Program-made: the position numbers and the translations under genes | Notes under the pieces: model-generated | What the model was told of the DNA's origin: nothing | What the model saw: the letters and a program-made list of their open reading frames with translations, nothing else | Databases searched by the model: none | In this document: positions 45,453 to 53,964 of the stretch, one piece after another | Layout: every line of letters begins with the position of its first letter | Numbering within the stretch: the stretch's first letter is position 1 | DNA from: Viridibacterium sp047600765 | Lineage (GTDB): Bacteria; Pseudomonadota; Gammaproteobacteria; Burkholderiales; Rhodocyclaceae | Direction: 5' to 3' | Assembly (NCBI GenBank): GCA_047600765.1 | Contig: JASGKF010000001.1 | Span: 248,001 to 312,000 of the forward strand | DNA length: 64,000 nt

Positions 45453-46964
45453 TTACTGGAACGCCACCTCGGCGAAGCTGCGCAGCTTGCGACTGTGCAG
45501 CGCGTCGCGGCCCTTCTCACGCAGGATCTCCAGCGCGCGGATGCCGATGCGCAGATGCTGGTCGACGCGCTCACGGTAGAAGTGGTTGGCCATGCCCGGC
45601 AGCTTGATCTCGCCGTGCAGGGGCTTGTCGCTCACGCACAGCAAGGTGCCGTAGGGCACGCGGAAGCGGAAGCCGTTGGCGGCGATGGTCGCCGACTCCA
45701 TATCCAGCGCCACCGCGCGGCTCTGGCTGAAACGGCGTTGCGGTGTGTTGTCGGGCAGCAGTTCCCAGTTGCGGTTGTCGGTGGTCGCCACAGTGCCCGT
45801 GCGCAGGATGCGTTTGAGCTTGGAGCCCGACAGTTCGGTGACGTCGGCCACGGCGGATTCGAGCGCGAGCTGGATTTCAGCGAGCGCGGGAATCGGCACC
45901 CACACCGGCAGCTCTTCGTCGAGCACGTGGTCTTCGCGCACGTAGGCGTGGGCCAGCACGTAGTCGCCAAGCTCCTGCGTAGTGCGCAAGCCGGCGCAGT
46001 GGCCCAGCATCAGCCAGGCATGCGGGCGCAGCACGGCGACGTGGTCGGTAATGGTCTTGGCGTTGGCCGGGCCGACGCCGATGTTGACCATGGTGATGCC
46101 GGACGTATCTTCGCGCACGAGGTGATAAGCGGGCATCTGTGGCAAACGCGGCGGGGCCTTGCCGAGTGCATCGTTCTCGCCGGCTTCGGTGCCCACTTTG
46201 CGGGTGACGACGTTGCCGGGTTCGACGAAGGCGATGTAGGGGCTGTCCGGGTCGTTCATCAACTCGTGGCCCATGCGCACGAACTCGTCGATGTAGAACT
46301 GGTAGTTGGTGAACAGCACGAAGTTCTGGAAGTGCTCGGGTGACGTGCCGGTGTAGTGGCGCAGGCGCTGCAGCGAGTAGTCGACACGTGGGGCCGTGAA
46401 CAACGACAGCGGCTGCGACTCTCCGGGGCGCGCAATGTGCGTGCCGTTGGCAATGCCGTCGTCCATCACCGTGAGGTCGGGCAGATCGAATACGTCACGC
46501 ATCAAGCGACGGCGCTCGCGCGTCATGTTGCCTTCGATGTGGTCGTAGTCGCCGAACGAGAAATGGATGGGAATCGGCGCCGAGCTGGTGCCGACCTCGA
46601 TCTCGACATCGTGGTTCTGCAACAGCAGGGCGAACTGTTCGCGGTAGTAGTTGGCGAACAGGTCAGGCCGTGTCAGCGAGGTTTCGTAATGGCCAGGGCC
46701 GGCAACGAAGCCAAAGGAAAGATGCTTGTCATGCCCGCGTGCCTTGATCACCGTGTCGGTGTGGATGCGCACGAAGGGATAGCAGGCACGCACACGGGCA
46801 GAGGATTTGCCGTCATCGGCGGGGATTTCCTCGCCAGCCACGAAGCGCTGCAGCGCTTCGCGCAAGTGTTCGATGCTGCTGTTGTAGATGCTCTGCACCT
46901 GCGCAAGCGCAGCGTCGGCATCGTTGAATCGCATGGGGGCGATGAAGGGGGGGCGGTATGGCAT
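45453..46964 (-). CDS. amn: AMP nucleosidase
   Basis: A 503-residue enzyme hydrolysing AMP to adenine and ribose 5-phosphate. The sequence has TDTVIKARGHDKHLSFGFV, the C-terminal nucleoside-phosphorylase-like part ALDMESATIAANGFRFRVPYGTLL and KPLHGEIKLPGMANHFY, all typical of Amn. Its length is close to E. coli Amn (484). Confidence 0.95.
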   Translation of the reverse strand: MPYRPPFIAPMRFNDADAALAQVQSIYNSSIEHLREALQRFVAGEEIPADDGKSSARVRACYPFVRIHTDTVIKARGHDKHLSFGFVAGPGHYETSLTRPDLFANYYREQFALLLQNHDVEIEVGTSSAPIPIHFSFGDYDHIEGNMTRERRRLMRDVFDLPDLTVMDDGIANGTHIARPGESQPLSLFTAPRVDYSLQRLRHYTGTSPEHFQNFVLFTNYQFYIDEFVRMGHELMNDPDSPYIAFVEPGNVVTRKVGTEAGENDALGKAPPRLPQMPAYHLVREDTSGITMVNIGVGPANAKTITDHVAVLRPHAWLMLGHCAGLRTTQELGDYVLAHAYVREDHVLDEELPVWVPIPALAEIQLALESAVADVTELSGSKLKRILRTGTVATTDNRNWELLPDNTPQRRFSQSRAVALDMESATIAANGFRFRVPYGTLLCVSDKPLHGEIKLPGMANHFYRERVDQHLRIGIRALEILREKGRDALHSRKLRSFAEVAFQ

Positions 46965-47109
46965 GGCAGCTCGCTCTTATCTGGTTGCAACTGCGATGGC
47001 GGGCGCCTTGCGGGCGCTCGTCGCCAATCGAAGACGCCTCTACCTTACCGCGAAGTGAGCGCGCGCGGGGACGGAATTGCGATGCAAAGACTCGCCAGTC
47101 AAAGCCGCG

Positions 47110-47919
47110 CTAGTCAAAACGATAGGCATCCATCGCGAGTGCCGCGCCTTCATAACCCGCGAACACGGTTTCCGTTTTATACGAATCGCCCGCAGCGCCC
47201 AGCGCCACGAACAGCGGCAGGAAATGTTCAGCCGTCGGATGCGCACGCGATGCCGCCGGGGCATCCACGTCCCAGTCGACAAGCTCGTCGATGCGATGCG
47301 TCTGCACGCGCTCGTCGATCCAGTTGCGGAAGCTGCTGGCGTACTCCGCCACGCCGCTGTGCGCACGCAGGCTGAAGAAGTCGCGCAGGTTGTGCGTCAT
47401 GTGGCCCGAGCCCATGATGAGCACGCCTTCGTCGCGAAGGGGCTGCAAAGCTTGCCCCATGGCGAGGTGGTGACGCGCACCGCGATCGGTCTGGATGGCC
47501 AGTTGCAACACGGGTACGTCGGCCTCCGGGTACATGTGCAGCAGCGGTGCCCAGGCGCCGTGGTCGCGGCCACGGTTGGCGTCGATGCCGGTGCAGATGC
47601 CGGCTCCGCGTTGCAGTGACTGCACGCGTTCGGCCAGTGCGGCATCGCCGGGCGCGGTGTACTGGATGCGGTAGAGCTCTTCGGGGAAGCCCCCAAAGTC
47701 ATGAATGGTCTCGGGCTCGGGGTCGCCCGTCACCATGGGGATATTGGTCTCCCAGTGCGCTGATGCCATCAGGATGGCGCGCGGTTTGCCGTACTGTGCA
47801 TTGATGCGCGCCGCCAGCGTGCGCCAGGCCTCGCCCGCCGCACCGGCCTGAATGGCGTGCATGGGCGAACCATGCGATAGGAACAGACTCGGCAAACGTT
47901 TGCTACTGGGTGCACTCAT
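47110..47919 (-). CDS. ygiD: YgiD/DODA-type extradiol aromatic ring-opening dioxygenase
   Basis: A 269-residue LigB-family protein with FLSHGSPMHAIQ, ILMASAHWETN, DHGAWAPLLHMYPE and MGSGHMTHNL. The His residues are those that coordinate Fe or Zn in YgiD/4,5-DOPA dioxygenase. The physiological substrate is uncertain. It is followed after 4 bases by a glutathione-transferase gene in the upstream position of the same strand and may be co-transcribed with it. Confidence 0.9.
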   Translation of the reverse strand: MSAPSSKRLPSLFLSHGSPMHAIQAGAAGEAWRTLAARINAQYGKPRAILMASAHWETNIPMVTGDPEPETIHDFGGFPEELYRIQYTAPGDAALAERVQSLQRGAGICTGIDANRGRDHGAWAPLLHMYPEADVPVLQLAIQTDRGARHHLAMGQALQPLRDEGVLIMGSGHMTHNLRDFFSLRAHSGVAEYASSFRNWIDERVQTHRIDELVDWDVDAPAASRAHPTAEHFLPLFVALGAAGDSYKTETVFAGYEGAALAMDAYRFD

Positions 47920-47923
47920 GGCA

Positions 47924-48643
47924 TTACCCTGCTTTCACAATCGCGGCATCCTGACCGAAGAGGATCTTGCGTGATTCTGCATCGACGGCCGGCTTGCTCG
48001 ACGGATTCACTTCACTGGCGCGCGCATAAGCACGCACGGTAGCAGGCCGCGCGGCAATGCTGTCGAACCAGCGCTTGAGGTTGGGGAAATTGTCGAGGTC
48101 CTGCTGTTGACGCGCATGCGGCACGATCCAGGGATAGCTGGCGATGTCGGCAATCGAGTACTCGCCCGCACCAGCGCCCGCGATGAAGTCGCGCCCCGCC
48201 AGATGCTTGTCGAGCACGGCATAAAGACGGCTGGTTTCCTTGACGAAGCGCTCGATGGCGTACGGCAGTTTTTCCGGCGCGTATTGCACGAAGTGGTGGT
48301 TCTGCCCCGCCATCGGCCCCAGCCCGCCCATCTGCCACATCAACCACTGGATGGCCTCGTTGCGGCCACGCAGGTCTTGCGGAATGAGCTTGCCGATCTT
48401 GTCGGCGAGGTACAGCAGGATCGCGCCAGACTCGAACAACGACAGCGGTGCGCCACCATCAGCCGGCGCATGATCGACGATGGCCGGGATGCGATTGTTC
48501 GGCGCAATGCGCAGGAACTCCGGCTTGAACTGCTCGCCCTTGCCGATGTTCACGGGAAAGATGCGATACGGCAAACCGCTCTCTTCGAGAAAGAGCGTGA
48601 TCTTGTGGCCGTTCGGCGTCGTCCAGTAGTGCAGGTCGATCAT
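47924..48643 (-). CDS. Glutathione transferase / disulfide-bond oxidoreductase (YfcG/YghU type)
   Basis: A 239-residue GST-fold protein: the N-terminal thioredoxin-like half has YWTTPNGHKITLFLEESG and NNRIPAIVDH with ESGAILLYL, and the C-terminal helical half has QWLMWQMGGLGPMAGQNHHF. The TPNGxKI motif is that of the YfcG/YghU (nu) class, which reduces disulfides with glutathione. It overlaps nothing and is 4 bases ahead of the ygiD gene. Confidence 0.9.
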   Translation of the reverse strand: MIDLHYWTTPNGHKITLFLEESGLPYRIFPVNIGKGEQFKPEFLRIAPNNRIPAIVDHAPADGGAPLSLFESGAILLYLADKIGKLIPQDLRGRNEAIQWLMWQMGGLGPMAGQNHHFVQYAPEKLPYAIERFVKETSRLYAVLDKHLAGRDFIAGAGAGEYSIADIASYPWIVPHARQQQDLDNFPNLKRWFDSIAARPATVRAYARASEVNPSSKPAVDAESRKILFGQDAAIVKAG

Positions 48644-48698
48644 GATGTGTCCTTTGCTGCCGGGCCGCCCCGCTCCATGCAGAACGGCCCCGCTTCAT

Positions 48699-49307
48699 TT
48701 ACTTCAACAGGCCTTCAGCCTTCAGTGCTTCCTGTACCGCAGGGCGCGCTGCCACGCGAGCCAGGTAATCAACGATCACCGGCCATTGCGTCACATCGAC
48801 ACCGACGAACTTGCCCCAGCCCAACACCACGAACAGGTAGCCATCGGCCACGCTGAACTTGTCGCCCAGCAGCCAGGTCTTGCCCTGCAGCTTGTCCGCC
48901 ACGTAACCGATGCGATTGACGAGGTTCTCGCGAGCGATGCTCTTGTACTCGTCCGGCGTGTTCGGCTTGAACAGCGGCGTGAAGCCCTTGTGCAGCTCGG
49001 CGGTGATGTAGTTCAACCACTCCTGCAGGCGATAGCGCTCCAGCGTGCCATTGGCCGGCGCAATCCCGGCTTCGGGCTTGAGATCGGCGATGTACTGCAC
49101 GATGGCCGGGCCTTCGGTCAGCAGCTCGCCGTTGTCGAGTTGCAGCACCGGCACGTAACCCTTGGGATTCACTTCGAGGAAGTTGCCGCCGCCGTGCATC
49201 TCCTTGGTCTTCGTGTCGACGCGCTGCAGTTCGAACGGCAGGCCGGCTTCACGCAGGGCGATGTGGGGGGACAGCGAACAAACTCCGGGGGCGTAGAACA
49301 GTTTCAT
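48699..49307 (-). CDS. gstA: Glutathione S-transferase GstA (beta class)
   Basis: A 202-residue beta-class GST with MKLFYAPGVCSLSPHIALRE, where Cys10 is the active-site cysteine, and LDNGELLTEGPAIVQYIAD. It conjugates glutathione to electrophiles or acts as a peroxidase. It lies between doxX and the YfcG-type gene, forming a small set for redox/xenobiotic stress under the divergent LysR regulator. Confidence 0.93.
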   Translation of the reverse strand: MKLFYAPGVCSLSPHIALREAGLPFELQRVDTKTKEMHGGGNFLEVNPKGYVPVLQLDNGELLTEGPAIVQYIADLKPEAGIAPANGTLERYRLQEWLNYITAELHKGFTPLFKPNTPDEYKSIARENLVNRIGYVADKLQGKTWLLGDKFSVADGYLFVVLGWGKFVGVDVTQWPVIVDYLARVAARPAVQEALKAEGLLK

Positions 49308-49337
49308 GTTGTTTCTCCTGGGTGGAAGACAGACAGA

Positions 49338-49763
49338 TCAGGCGTGAGCCAGCGCAGGCTGGCTTGCAGAGACGCGGCTATCGAGCGAGTACGCACCGCT
49401 GCCAAGCAGGGCTTGCACGATGACGCCGACAGCGAGGAAAACCGGGTACTCCCAACCGCCGCCGGGCGCGTTGAACACCCAGCCATTGCCGACATGCACG
49501 ACCGAGGCGCCGATCAGCACGGGCACCAGGCCCAGGGCGGCGAGACGGGTCTTGAAGCCGACTACCAAGGCGATGCCACCGAACAGCTCGGCTGCAATCA
49601 CCGGGTAAGCCAGCACGCCGGGCAAGCCAACGGACTGGAAGAAGCCGACGGTGCCGGGGATGGTGAAGACGAAAATCTTCAGGCAGGCGTGGGCAATCAT
49701 GATGAGACCCAGGCTGACGCGCAGGGCCAGGGCGCCATAGGCGGCGGTACGTGTATCGATCAT
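49338..49763 (-). CDS. DoxX family membrane protein
   Basis: A 141-residue protein with four hydrophobic segments. It has LRVSLGLIMIAHACLKIF, GLPGVLAYPVIAAELFGGIALVVGF and the end of the DoxX domain. DoxX proteins act with oxidoreductases in redox homeostasis. ATG 49763 has GGAG upstream, and the longer frame is rejected. It is divergent from lysR, so it is the first gene of the gst operon. Confidence 0.9.
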   Translation of the reverse strand: MIDTRTAAYGALALRVSLGLIMIAHACLKIFVFTIPGTVGFFQSVGLPGVLAYPVIAAELFGGIALVVGFKTRLAALGLVPVLIGASVVHVGNGWVFNAPGGGWEYPVFLAVGVIVQALLGSGAYSLDSRVSASQPALAHA

Positions 49764-49837
49764 TTCGCGACTCCGATGTGTGGGTTGAACATGGAGCGGA
49801 TTATGAGAACGCAAGAATTCGGGATAAATAGCCTAAA

Positions 49838-49862
49838 ATGCAAATCATTATTGCGATTTAAG
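49838..49862. promoter_or_regulatory. LysR-binding site candidate and AT-rich divergent promoter
   Basis: The 109-bp gap between doxX and lysR is AT-rich, unlike its surroundings. It holds TGCAAATCATTATTGCGA, where GCAA and TTGC form an inverted repeat across a 7-base AT spacer, which resembles a LysR T-N11-A box. It lies about 15 bases upstream of the lysR start. Confidence 0.4.
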
Positions 49863-49872
49863 GAACTATCGA

Positions 49873-50781
49873 ATGGATCGCCTTGAAGCCATGCAGATCT
49901 TCTGCAAGGTCGTCGAGCTGGGCAGCTTTGCCGCCGCGGCCGAGCGCCTGGACATCTCCACCTCGGCCGTATCGCGCCAGGTCGCCCAGCTCGAAAGCCA
50001 CCTGCAGGCGCGCCTGCTCAACCGCACCACACGCCGCATCAGCCTCACCGACGACGGCCGCGCCTACTACGAGCGCAGCCTGCAGTTGCTGTCAGACATC
50101 GAAGAGATGGAAGAACAGGTCGGCAACACCAGCGCCGTGCTGCGCGGCACCCTGCGGCTGACGGCGCCGATCAGCTTCGGCATCTGGAAGCTCTCAGCCG
50201 CAATTGCCGAATTCTCGGCCCAGCACCCGGAAGTGAAGTTCGACATCGCGCTCGGCGACAACCAGGTCGACATGGTCGAAGCCGGCCTCGACCTCGCCAT
50301 CCGCATCGGCGAGCTAGGCACGCAGAACCTCGTCGCCCGCCCCATCGGCAAAGCCCGCCTGATGACTTGCGCCTCGCCCGACTATCTCGCTCGCCACGGC
50401 ACGCCGGCCACGCCCGCCGACCTCGTCAGGCACCAGTGCATGACCTACGCCTACAACGCCGACCCGCATGTCTGGAAGTTCGCCAACGGCGACAACGTGG
50501 TGGAAGAAGTGCGCGTCAAAAGCAGCCTGCACGCCAACAACGGCATCATGCTGCGCGAGCTCGCCGCACAGGGCATGGGCATCTGCCGCGCACCGGACTT
50601 CGTCATGCAGAGCGCTGTCGACGAAGGCCGCGTTGTCGAGATCATGACCGACTGGGCGCCGGGCCTGCTGACGATTTACGCCGCCTACCCCAGCCGCAAA
50701 CACCTGTCGGCCAAGGTGCGTGGGTTTGCGGCTTTCCTGCAGACCTGGCTGGGGGAGCGTTGTCCTTACGCGGTCAGATAA
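49873..50781 (+). CDS. LysR family transcriptional regulator
   Basis: A 302-residue regulator. The N-terminal winged HTH has MDRLEAMQIFCKVVELGSFAAAAERL and SAVSRQVAQLESHLQARLLNRTTRRISLT. The rest is the type-2 periplasmic-binding-like effector domain. It resembles the DsdC/CrgA group of LysR proteins. It is divergent from doxX-gstA-gst-ygiD and is the likely regulator of that set. Confidence 0.93.
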   Translation: MDRLEAMQIFCKVVELGSFAAAAERLDISTSAVSRQVAQLESHLQARLLNRTTRRISLTDDGRAYYERSLQLLSDIEEMEEQVGNTSAVLRGTLRLTAPISFGIWKLSAAIAEFSAQHPEVKFDIALGDNQVDMVEAGLDLAIRIGELGTQNLVARPIGKARLMTCASPDYLARHGTPATPADLVRHQCMTYAYNADPHVWKFANGDNVVEEVRVKSSLHANNGIMLRELAAQGMGICRAPDFVMQSAVDEGRVVEIMTDWAPGLLTIYAAYPSRKHLSAKVRGFAAFLQTWLGERCPYAVR

Positions 50782-50850
50782 TATTTGACGTAAGAACGCT
50801 GACAAACTGGCAGGACAGCCTCCTCTGGACACCTTGACTATGCATCGCGA

Positions 50851-51528
50851 TCAAACGCCGCCTCCGCTTGCTTCGGAAGAATGTAGAACGTCCTTGAGTA
50901 CATGCTCCACGATGTCCATCGCCAGCGCCAATTGCTCCCCTGTGTGAGGTTTCACTTCGTGCGCGGCTGCATTACCCAGCGTTCGGATTTTGTGGAGGAT
51001 CGTTGCCCCTGCCGGAGTCAAGACTCTTTTGTCAACCAGTGAATCGATTTTCCTAAAGAGGTCAGTCCCCTCAGCTTCCTTTTCTTTGCACACCGTTTCG
51101 AGAAGTGCACGCAGTCCAATTGCGGCGAGCACTGGCGCCTGCACCGATAGGGCTGTTTGAGTTTCCGCGTAGATCTGTTTGATCTTCAAAGGTAGGTAGA
51201 CTGTTTCGTCCCCGAGCCCCTTCACGCCCTCAATGCGTGGAGGAAAGAGCTTCTCGGACTCGAAGTGAATGCGATTGCCACTCTCATCGTCGCAGTAGTC
51301 CTCAGAATCCGAACTGACAATCCGATAGGAGAGCGTTCGGCAACCAAGGCATTTGATGATCTGGTGATCTTCGTGCCACTCGAAAGAAAAGCTTGGATCT
51401 CCTTCGCTTCCTCGAACCCCAACCTGCACCAAGGGGACGTGTGCAGTCTTGCAGGCGCACTTCGAACACGCAACGTCAATTTCCTCCCCTGGCGTTGCCA
51501 CGACTTCGTGTTTGAGCGTGATTCCCAT
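50851..51528 (-). CDS. DUF4145 domain protein
   Basis: A 225-residue protein: an N-terminal zinc-ribbon-like part with CSKCACKTAHVP and CLGCRTLSYR, then the DUF4145 helical region IYAETQTALSVQAPVLAAIGLRALLETVCKEKE and IRTLGNAAAHEVK. DUF4145 proteins occur in defence islands, often with restriction enzymes; the function here is unknown. Lower GC than its flanks suggests acquisition. Its start is 15 bases after a cassette-like core sequence. Confidence 0.75.
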   Translation of the reverse strand: MGITLKHEVVATPGEEIDVACSKCACKTAHVPLVQVGVRGSEGDPSFSFEWHEDHQIIKCLGCRTLSYRIVSSDSEDYCDDESGNRIHFESEKLFPPRIEGVKGLGDETVYLPLKIKQIYAETQTALSVQAPVLAAIGLRALLETVCKEKEAEGTDLFRKIDSLVDKRVLTPAGATILHKIRTLGNAAAHEVKPHTGEQLALAMDIVEHVLKDVLHSSEASGGGV

Positions 51529-51543
51529 ATCTTCCTTTTTAAC

Positions 51544-51603
51544 GCCTAAAGCTTGACGCGAGTAGCAACCGAAGCCGCAAAGCGGCGATGGACATTGTCA
51601 GGC
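51544..51603 (-). repeat. Degenerate attC-like element
   Basis: Read on the minus strand, the 60-bp segment begins GCCTGAC and ends TCAAGCTTTAGGC, and its middle holds GCCGC-TTT-GCGGC (51574-51586). The ends pair GCCT/AGGC and the length suits an attC site, but both cores deviate from GTTRRRY/RYYYAAC by one base. It lies between two small minus-strand genes, as an attC would. Confidence 0.35.
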
Positions 51604-51627
51604 CGAAGGCAGTGAGTGCGCACGACA

Positions 51628-51903
51628 CTAACGATATTGCCGATGTTCTGGATTGAGGATTGCGTCCGTGACGAAACCGCGGCCGCATTTGTCGCAGTAA
51701 TAGCCATCAATGAATTGCTCTAGCGGAGATTCCTTAAGGAATTCTTTCTTTACGTCATCTACGCGCAGACTCGCAAAGTACGCATGGCGAGGATCTGCAC
51801 CAGGAACGTAGGCCCAAGCTTCGTCAATCAGAAGAAGCTTTGAACGAACGAAGTCTGTACTGGCACATGATGGACACGCTTCCGTACCTTCAACGGCTTC
51901 CAT
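51628..51903 (-). CDS. Small zinc-ribbon protein of unknown function
   Basis: A 91-residue protein with CPSC near the N-terminus and CDKC at residues 69-72, the pattern of a split zinc ribbon. The middle (AYVPGADPRHAYFASLRVDDVKKEF) matches nothing that I recognise. Low GC and its place beside an attC-like element suggest that it is part of an acquired patch with its neighbours. Confidence 0.6.
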   Translation of the reverse strand: MEAVEGTEACPSCASTDFVRSKLLLIDEAWAYVPGADPRHAYFASLRVDDVKKEFLKESPLEQFIDGYYCDKCGRGFVTDAILNPEHRQYR

Positions 51904-51974
51904 TTGCTGTCCTTACGCGGTCCGACAACGATTGAATTCAGCGGCAGCCGGAAGTGATCCGCTGAAATGACGGA

Positions 51975-52454
51975 TTAAGCAGCATTCCTGATGCGCTTTC
52001 GCATCACTACACAATCCATAGAGAAGCCACGCGGCGAATGGTATTGCGACCTGCCGCTGCTGATAAACCCGATGCTCCGATAGAAGACTTCGGCATTCAG
52101 TGTGGATTCAAGATGCAGAGCATCCAGAGATGCATCCAGGGCCTGTTGCTCCAGGAAGGCCATCATTGCTGATGCGAGCCCTTGGCGAAGATTCTGCGGG
52201 CGGACAAACACTGCATCGACCTGTCCCGTCATGAGGTCAATGGCTCCCGTGGCGACAATCTCGCCATTGATCTCGATGACATGGCAGACGTCCTCGACAA
52301 ACCGGACGAATCCGTCGGACGGGACAGTCCCCGTCGTCCAGCGTTCGATGATGTCGTCGGCGTAGTGCCCTGAGGACTCGCTTCGAATGGCTGCGTTTCG
52401 CACATCGAAGACGGCCTGCGAATCCGCAGCGCTAGCTTTGCGTATCAAGTACAT
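51975..52454 (-). CDS. GNAT family N-acetyltransferase
   Basis: A 159-residue acetyltransferase. The acetyl-CoA motif A region is VDAVFVRPQNLRQGLASAMMAFLE with the R/QxxGxA-like signature, and the C-terminal LHLESTLNAEVFYRSIGFISSGR is the usual motif B. The protein substrate is unknown. ATG 52454 starts a typical GNAT beta strand (MYLIRKASAAD); an in-frame GTG at 52487 would overlap the upstream gene. The 3' flank holds an inverted repeat CAGCGG-N14-CCGCTG. Confidence 0.8.
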   Translation of the reverse strand: MYLIRKASAADSQAVFDVRNAAIRSESSGHYADDIIERWTTGTVPSDGFVRFVEDVCHVIEINGEIVATGAIDLMTGQVDAVFVRPQNLRQGLASAMMAFLEQQALDASLDALHLESTLNAEVFYRSIGFISSGRSQYHSPRGFSMDCVVMRKRIRNAA

Positions 52455-52487
52455 CGGCGGCAATGCCTGACCTGAAATGGACGCCAC

Positions 52488-53255
52488 TCAGTGCTGCGGC
52501 CCGCGCCGTGCCGACTGCCACGCCCGCACAGCCTCCGACGACTGCTTCATGATGCGTTCGCGCAGATCCTCGGGCAGCGCGGCGGCGAGTGAGGCGAACA
52601 GGGTCTGCGTGGCCTCCTGACCGATGCCTTCCAGCGCGATGCCTTGCGACAGGCAGCGCATCTGGATCGAGGCCAGCGCATCGGCGATCAAGCGCCAGCC
52701 GTGTTGCGGCATCTCGCCCACGAGCGCCAGCATCATGCCGCCGAGGTGGCGCAGCACGACGTCGGCCTCTTCGCGCTCTTCGCTCGCCACCATCGCGTGC
52801 CACAGCGCCAGGTGCAGCTCGCGGCGCAACAGCACCTTGAAGTCGAACGCCGTGTCTTCCTGACCCTGCACCTGCTCAAACCAGCGCTGGCAGGCTGCTT
52901 CTTCCGTCACGTCGATGCCATCGCGCAACAGGCCGACCAGCTCGCTCAACCCATCCAGCCCGCCGGGCCCGAAGGCCTGGCTGAAGGCCAGCCCCCATTG
53001 GTCCAGCCCGGTCAGCAGCAGCGCGCGGCGCGCCACGCCCTCTTCACGGGTAGCCATGTTGCTCCAGGCGAGCAGGTGGCCTGACAGCTTTTGCAAGGCT
53101 GGCTGACGCTGTTCGGCACTTGCTTCGACCGACAGCCGAAAAGTGGCAGCGAAAGCCTCCTGGACGAGTCGCGCGGCTTGCTGCTGTGCATCACGCGGCA
53201 CTACAGACAGAAGGGAATCTTGCGGCAAAACGTTCTGCTTTTCGGAATTGGCCAT
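52488..53255 (-). CDS. Conserved hypothetical protein
   Basis: A 255-residue soluble, helix-rich and Leu/Gln-rich protein that I do not recognise. It contains HLLAWSNMATREEGVARRALLLTG and REEADVVLRHLGGMMLALVG. There is no signal peptide or membrane segment. The GC content and codon use are like the chromosome, unlike the low-GC patch that follows it. It is divergent from the sigma-54-controlled small gene at 53421. Confidence 0.6.
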   Translation of the reverse strand: MANSEKQNVLPQDSLLSVVPRDAQQQAARLVQEAFAATFRLSVEASAEQRQPALQKLSGHLLAWSNMATREEGVARRALLLTGLDQWGLAFSQAFGPGGLDGLSELVGLLRDGIDVTEEAACQRWFEQVQGQEDTAFDFKVLLRRELHLALWHAMVASEEREEADVVLRHLGGMMLALVGEMPQHGWRLIADALASIQMRCLSQGIALEGIGQEATQTLFASLAAALPEDLRERIMKQSSEAVRAWQSARRGPQH

Positions 53256-53284
53256 GTTTTCGGGCGCTTTTTAGCGGTTAAATC

Positions 53285-53299
53285 GCGTCATTGTGACGC
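53285..53299. promoter_or_regulatory. Inverted repeat upstream of the first small sigma-54 gene
   Basis: GCGTCA-TTG-TGACGC is a perfect palindromic site, and CGTGA-N6-TCACG follows at 53324-53339. Both lie 30-80 bases upstream of the sigma-54 promoter at 53366, where an enhancer-binding protein would be expected to bind. This is a guess from position. Confidence 0.35.
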
Positions 53300-53365
53300 A
53301 CTTTCACCATTCATCGGCGCAGACGTGACTTCCATCACGCCCTGTGCGGTGCGATTCATCAAGGT

Positions 53366-53381
53366 GGGCATGCGGCTTGCG
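53366..53381 (+). promoter_or_regulatory. Sigma-54 promoter of the first small-protein gene
   Basis: TGGGCATGCGGCTTGC has GG at 53367-53368 and GC at 53379-53380, exactly 10 bases apart, with the TTGC -12 element. The distance to the ATG at 53421 is 40 bases. It matches the TGGCAC-N5-TTGC consensus except at two positions. Confidence 0.65.
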
Positions 53382-53420
53382 CTAACACAACCATACAAAG
53401 CATCACCCGGGATCACGAAC

Positions 53421-53723
53421 ATGGACCACATCGTCCATCAACATCTAACGCGGCTGAACATGTTCCTCATGCAAGAGCTTGATTTTCAGGTTGACGTCTT
53501 GCGCTTCGCCACCGAGCCTGAATACGCCGCGCAAGTCCTTGATCTGGCCCTCGAAACAGACCATGGCGAGCTGTGTCAATTGTCCCGACAGATCCGCGAA
53601 CGCCAGCTGCAACTGTTCAGCCTCAATGCCAGCCAGGCAGCTGCCGATAATGATCCGGATGCCACACTGGTCAATGCGCCGGCAGTCAAGCCGGGCCTGA
53701 AGCCCCTGCCCAAGAGCAGCTAG
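53421..53723 (+). CDS. Small helical protein, paralogue of the gene at 55344, next to bactofilin
   Basis: A 100-residue protein that I do not recognise. Its core (LRFATEPEYAAQVLDLALETDHGEL, then RQIRERQ) aligns with the protein from 55344-55637 (RFFAEPIYAGQVLDLAEECEDIEL), so the two are paralogues. It is soluble, helical and slightly acidic, with a disordered C-terminus. A sigma-54 promoter lies 40 bases upstream of the ATG. The ATG at 53421 is preferred over the far longer open frame because similarity begins there. It may be a partner of the bactofilin. Confidence 0.65.
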   Translation: MDHIVHQHLTRLNMFLMQELDFQVDVLRFATEPEYAAQVLDLALETDHGELCQLSRQIRERQLQLFSLNASQAAADNDPDATLVNAPAVKPGLKPLPKSS

Positions 53724-53767
53724 TACGAACCCGGGCGCTGTCGTACAAGCGCCGCACCCTGTCGTAC
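53723..53767. promoter_or_regulatory. Three copies of TCGTAC in a candidate enhancer region
   Basis: GTACGA (53723-53728), TCGTAC (53741-53746) and TCGTAC (53762-53767) lie at about 20-base spacing, the last two in the repeated word CTGTCGTAC. The first and second make an inverted pair. They are about 200 bases upstream of the sigma-54 promoter at 53949. Confidence 0.35.
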
Positions 53768-53790
53768 CGCCTGACGCAACATCGCCCACC

Positions 53791-53873
53791 TGTCGCCAAT
53801 CAGCGACATCGCAAACCCTGTATTCACAGGGCTTTTTCCCGCCCCCATCCATAGCTGTCGCCAATCAGCAACA
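53791..53873. promoter_or_regulatory. Tandem 18-bp sites upstream of the sigma-54 promoter (candidate UAS)
   Basis: TGTCGCCAATCAGCGACA (53791-53808) and TGTCGCCAATCAGCAACA (53856-53873) differ at one base. Each is an imperfect palindrome (TGTCG...CGACA in the first). They are 65 bases apart, about six helical turns, and lie 75-160 bases upstream of the promoter at 53949. This fits paired binding sites of a sigma-54 activator. Confidence 0.5.
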
Positions 53874-53948
53874 GCTCGCTGCGTCATGCCCGCCGGAATT
53901 CGCCCCTGCCAGAACACAAGTCTTTGTTTTAATTAAAAACATTACTTC

Positions 53949-53964
53949 TGGCACATCGATTGCG
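53949..53964 (+). promoter_or_regulatory. Sigma-54 promoter of a candidate small RNA
   Basis: TGGCACATCGATTGC has the full -24 element TGGCAC and -12 element TTGC with GG (53950-53951) and GC (53962-53963) 10 bases apart. No open reading frame that I would accept starts downstream before the terminator at 54162. Confidence 0.7.
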
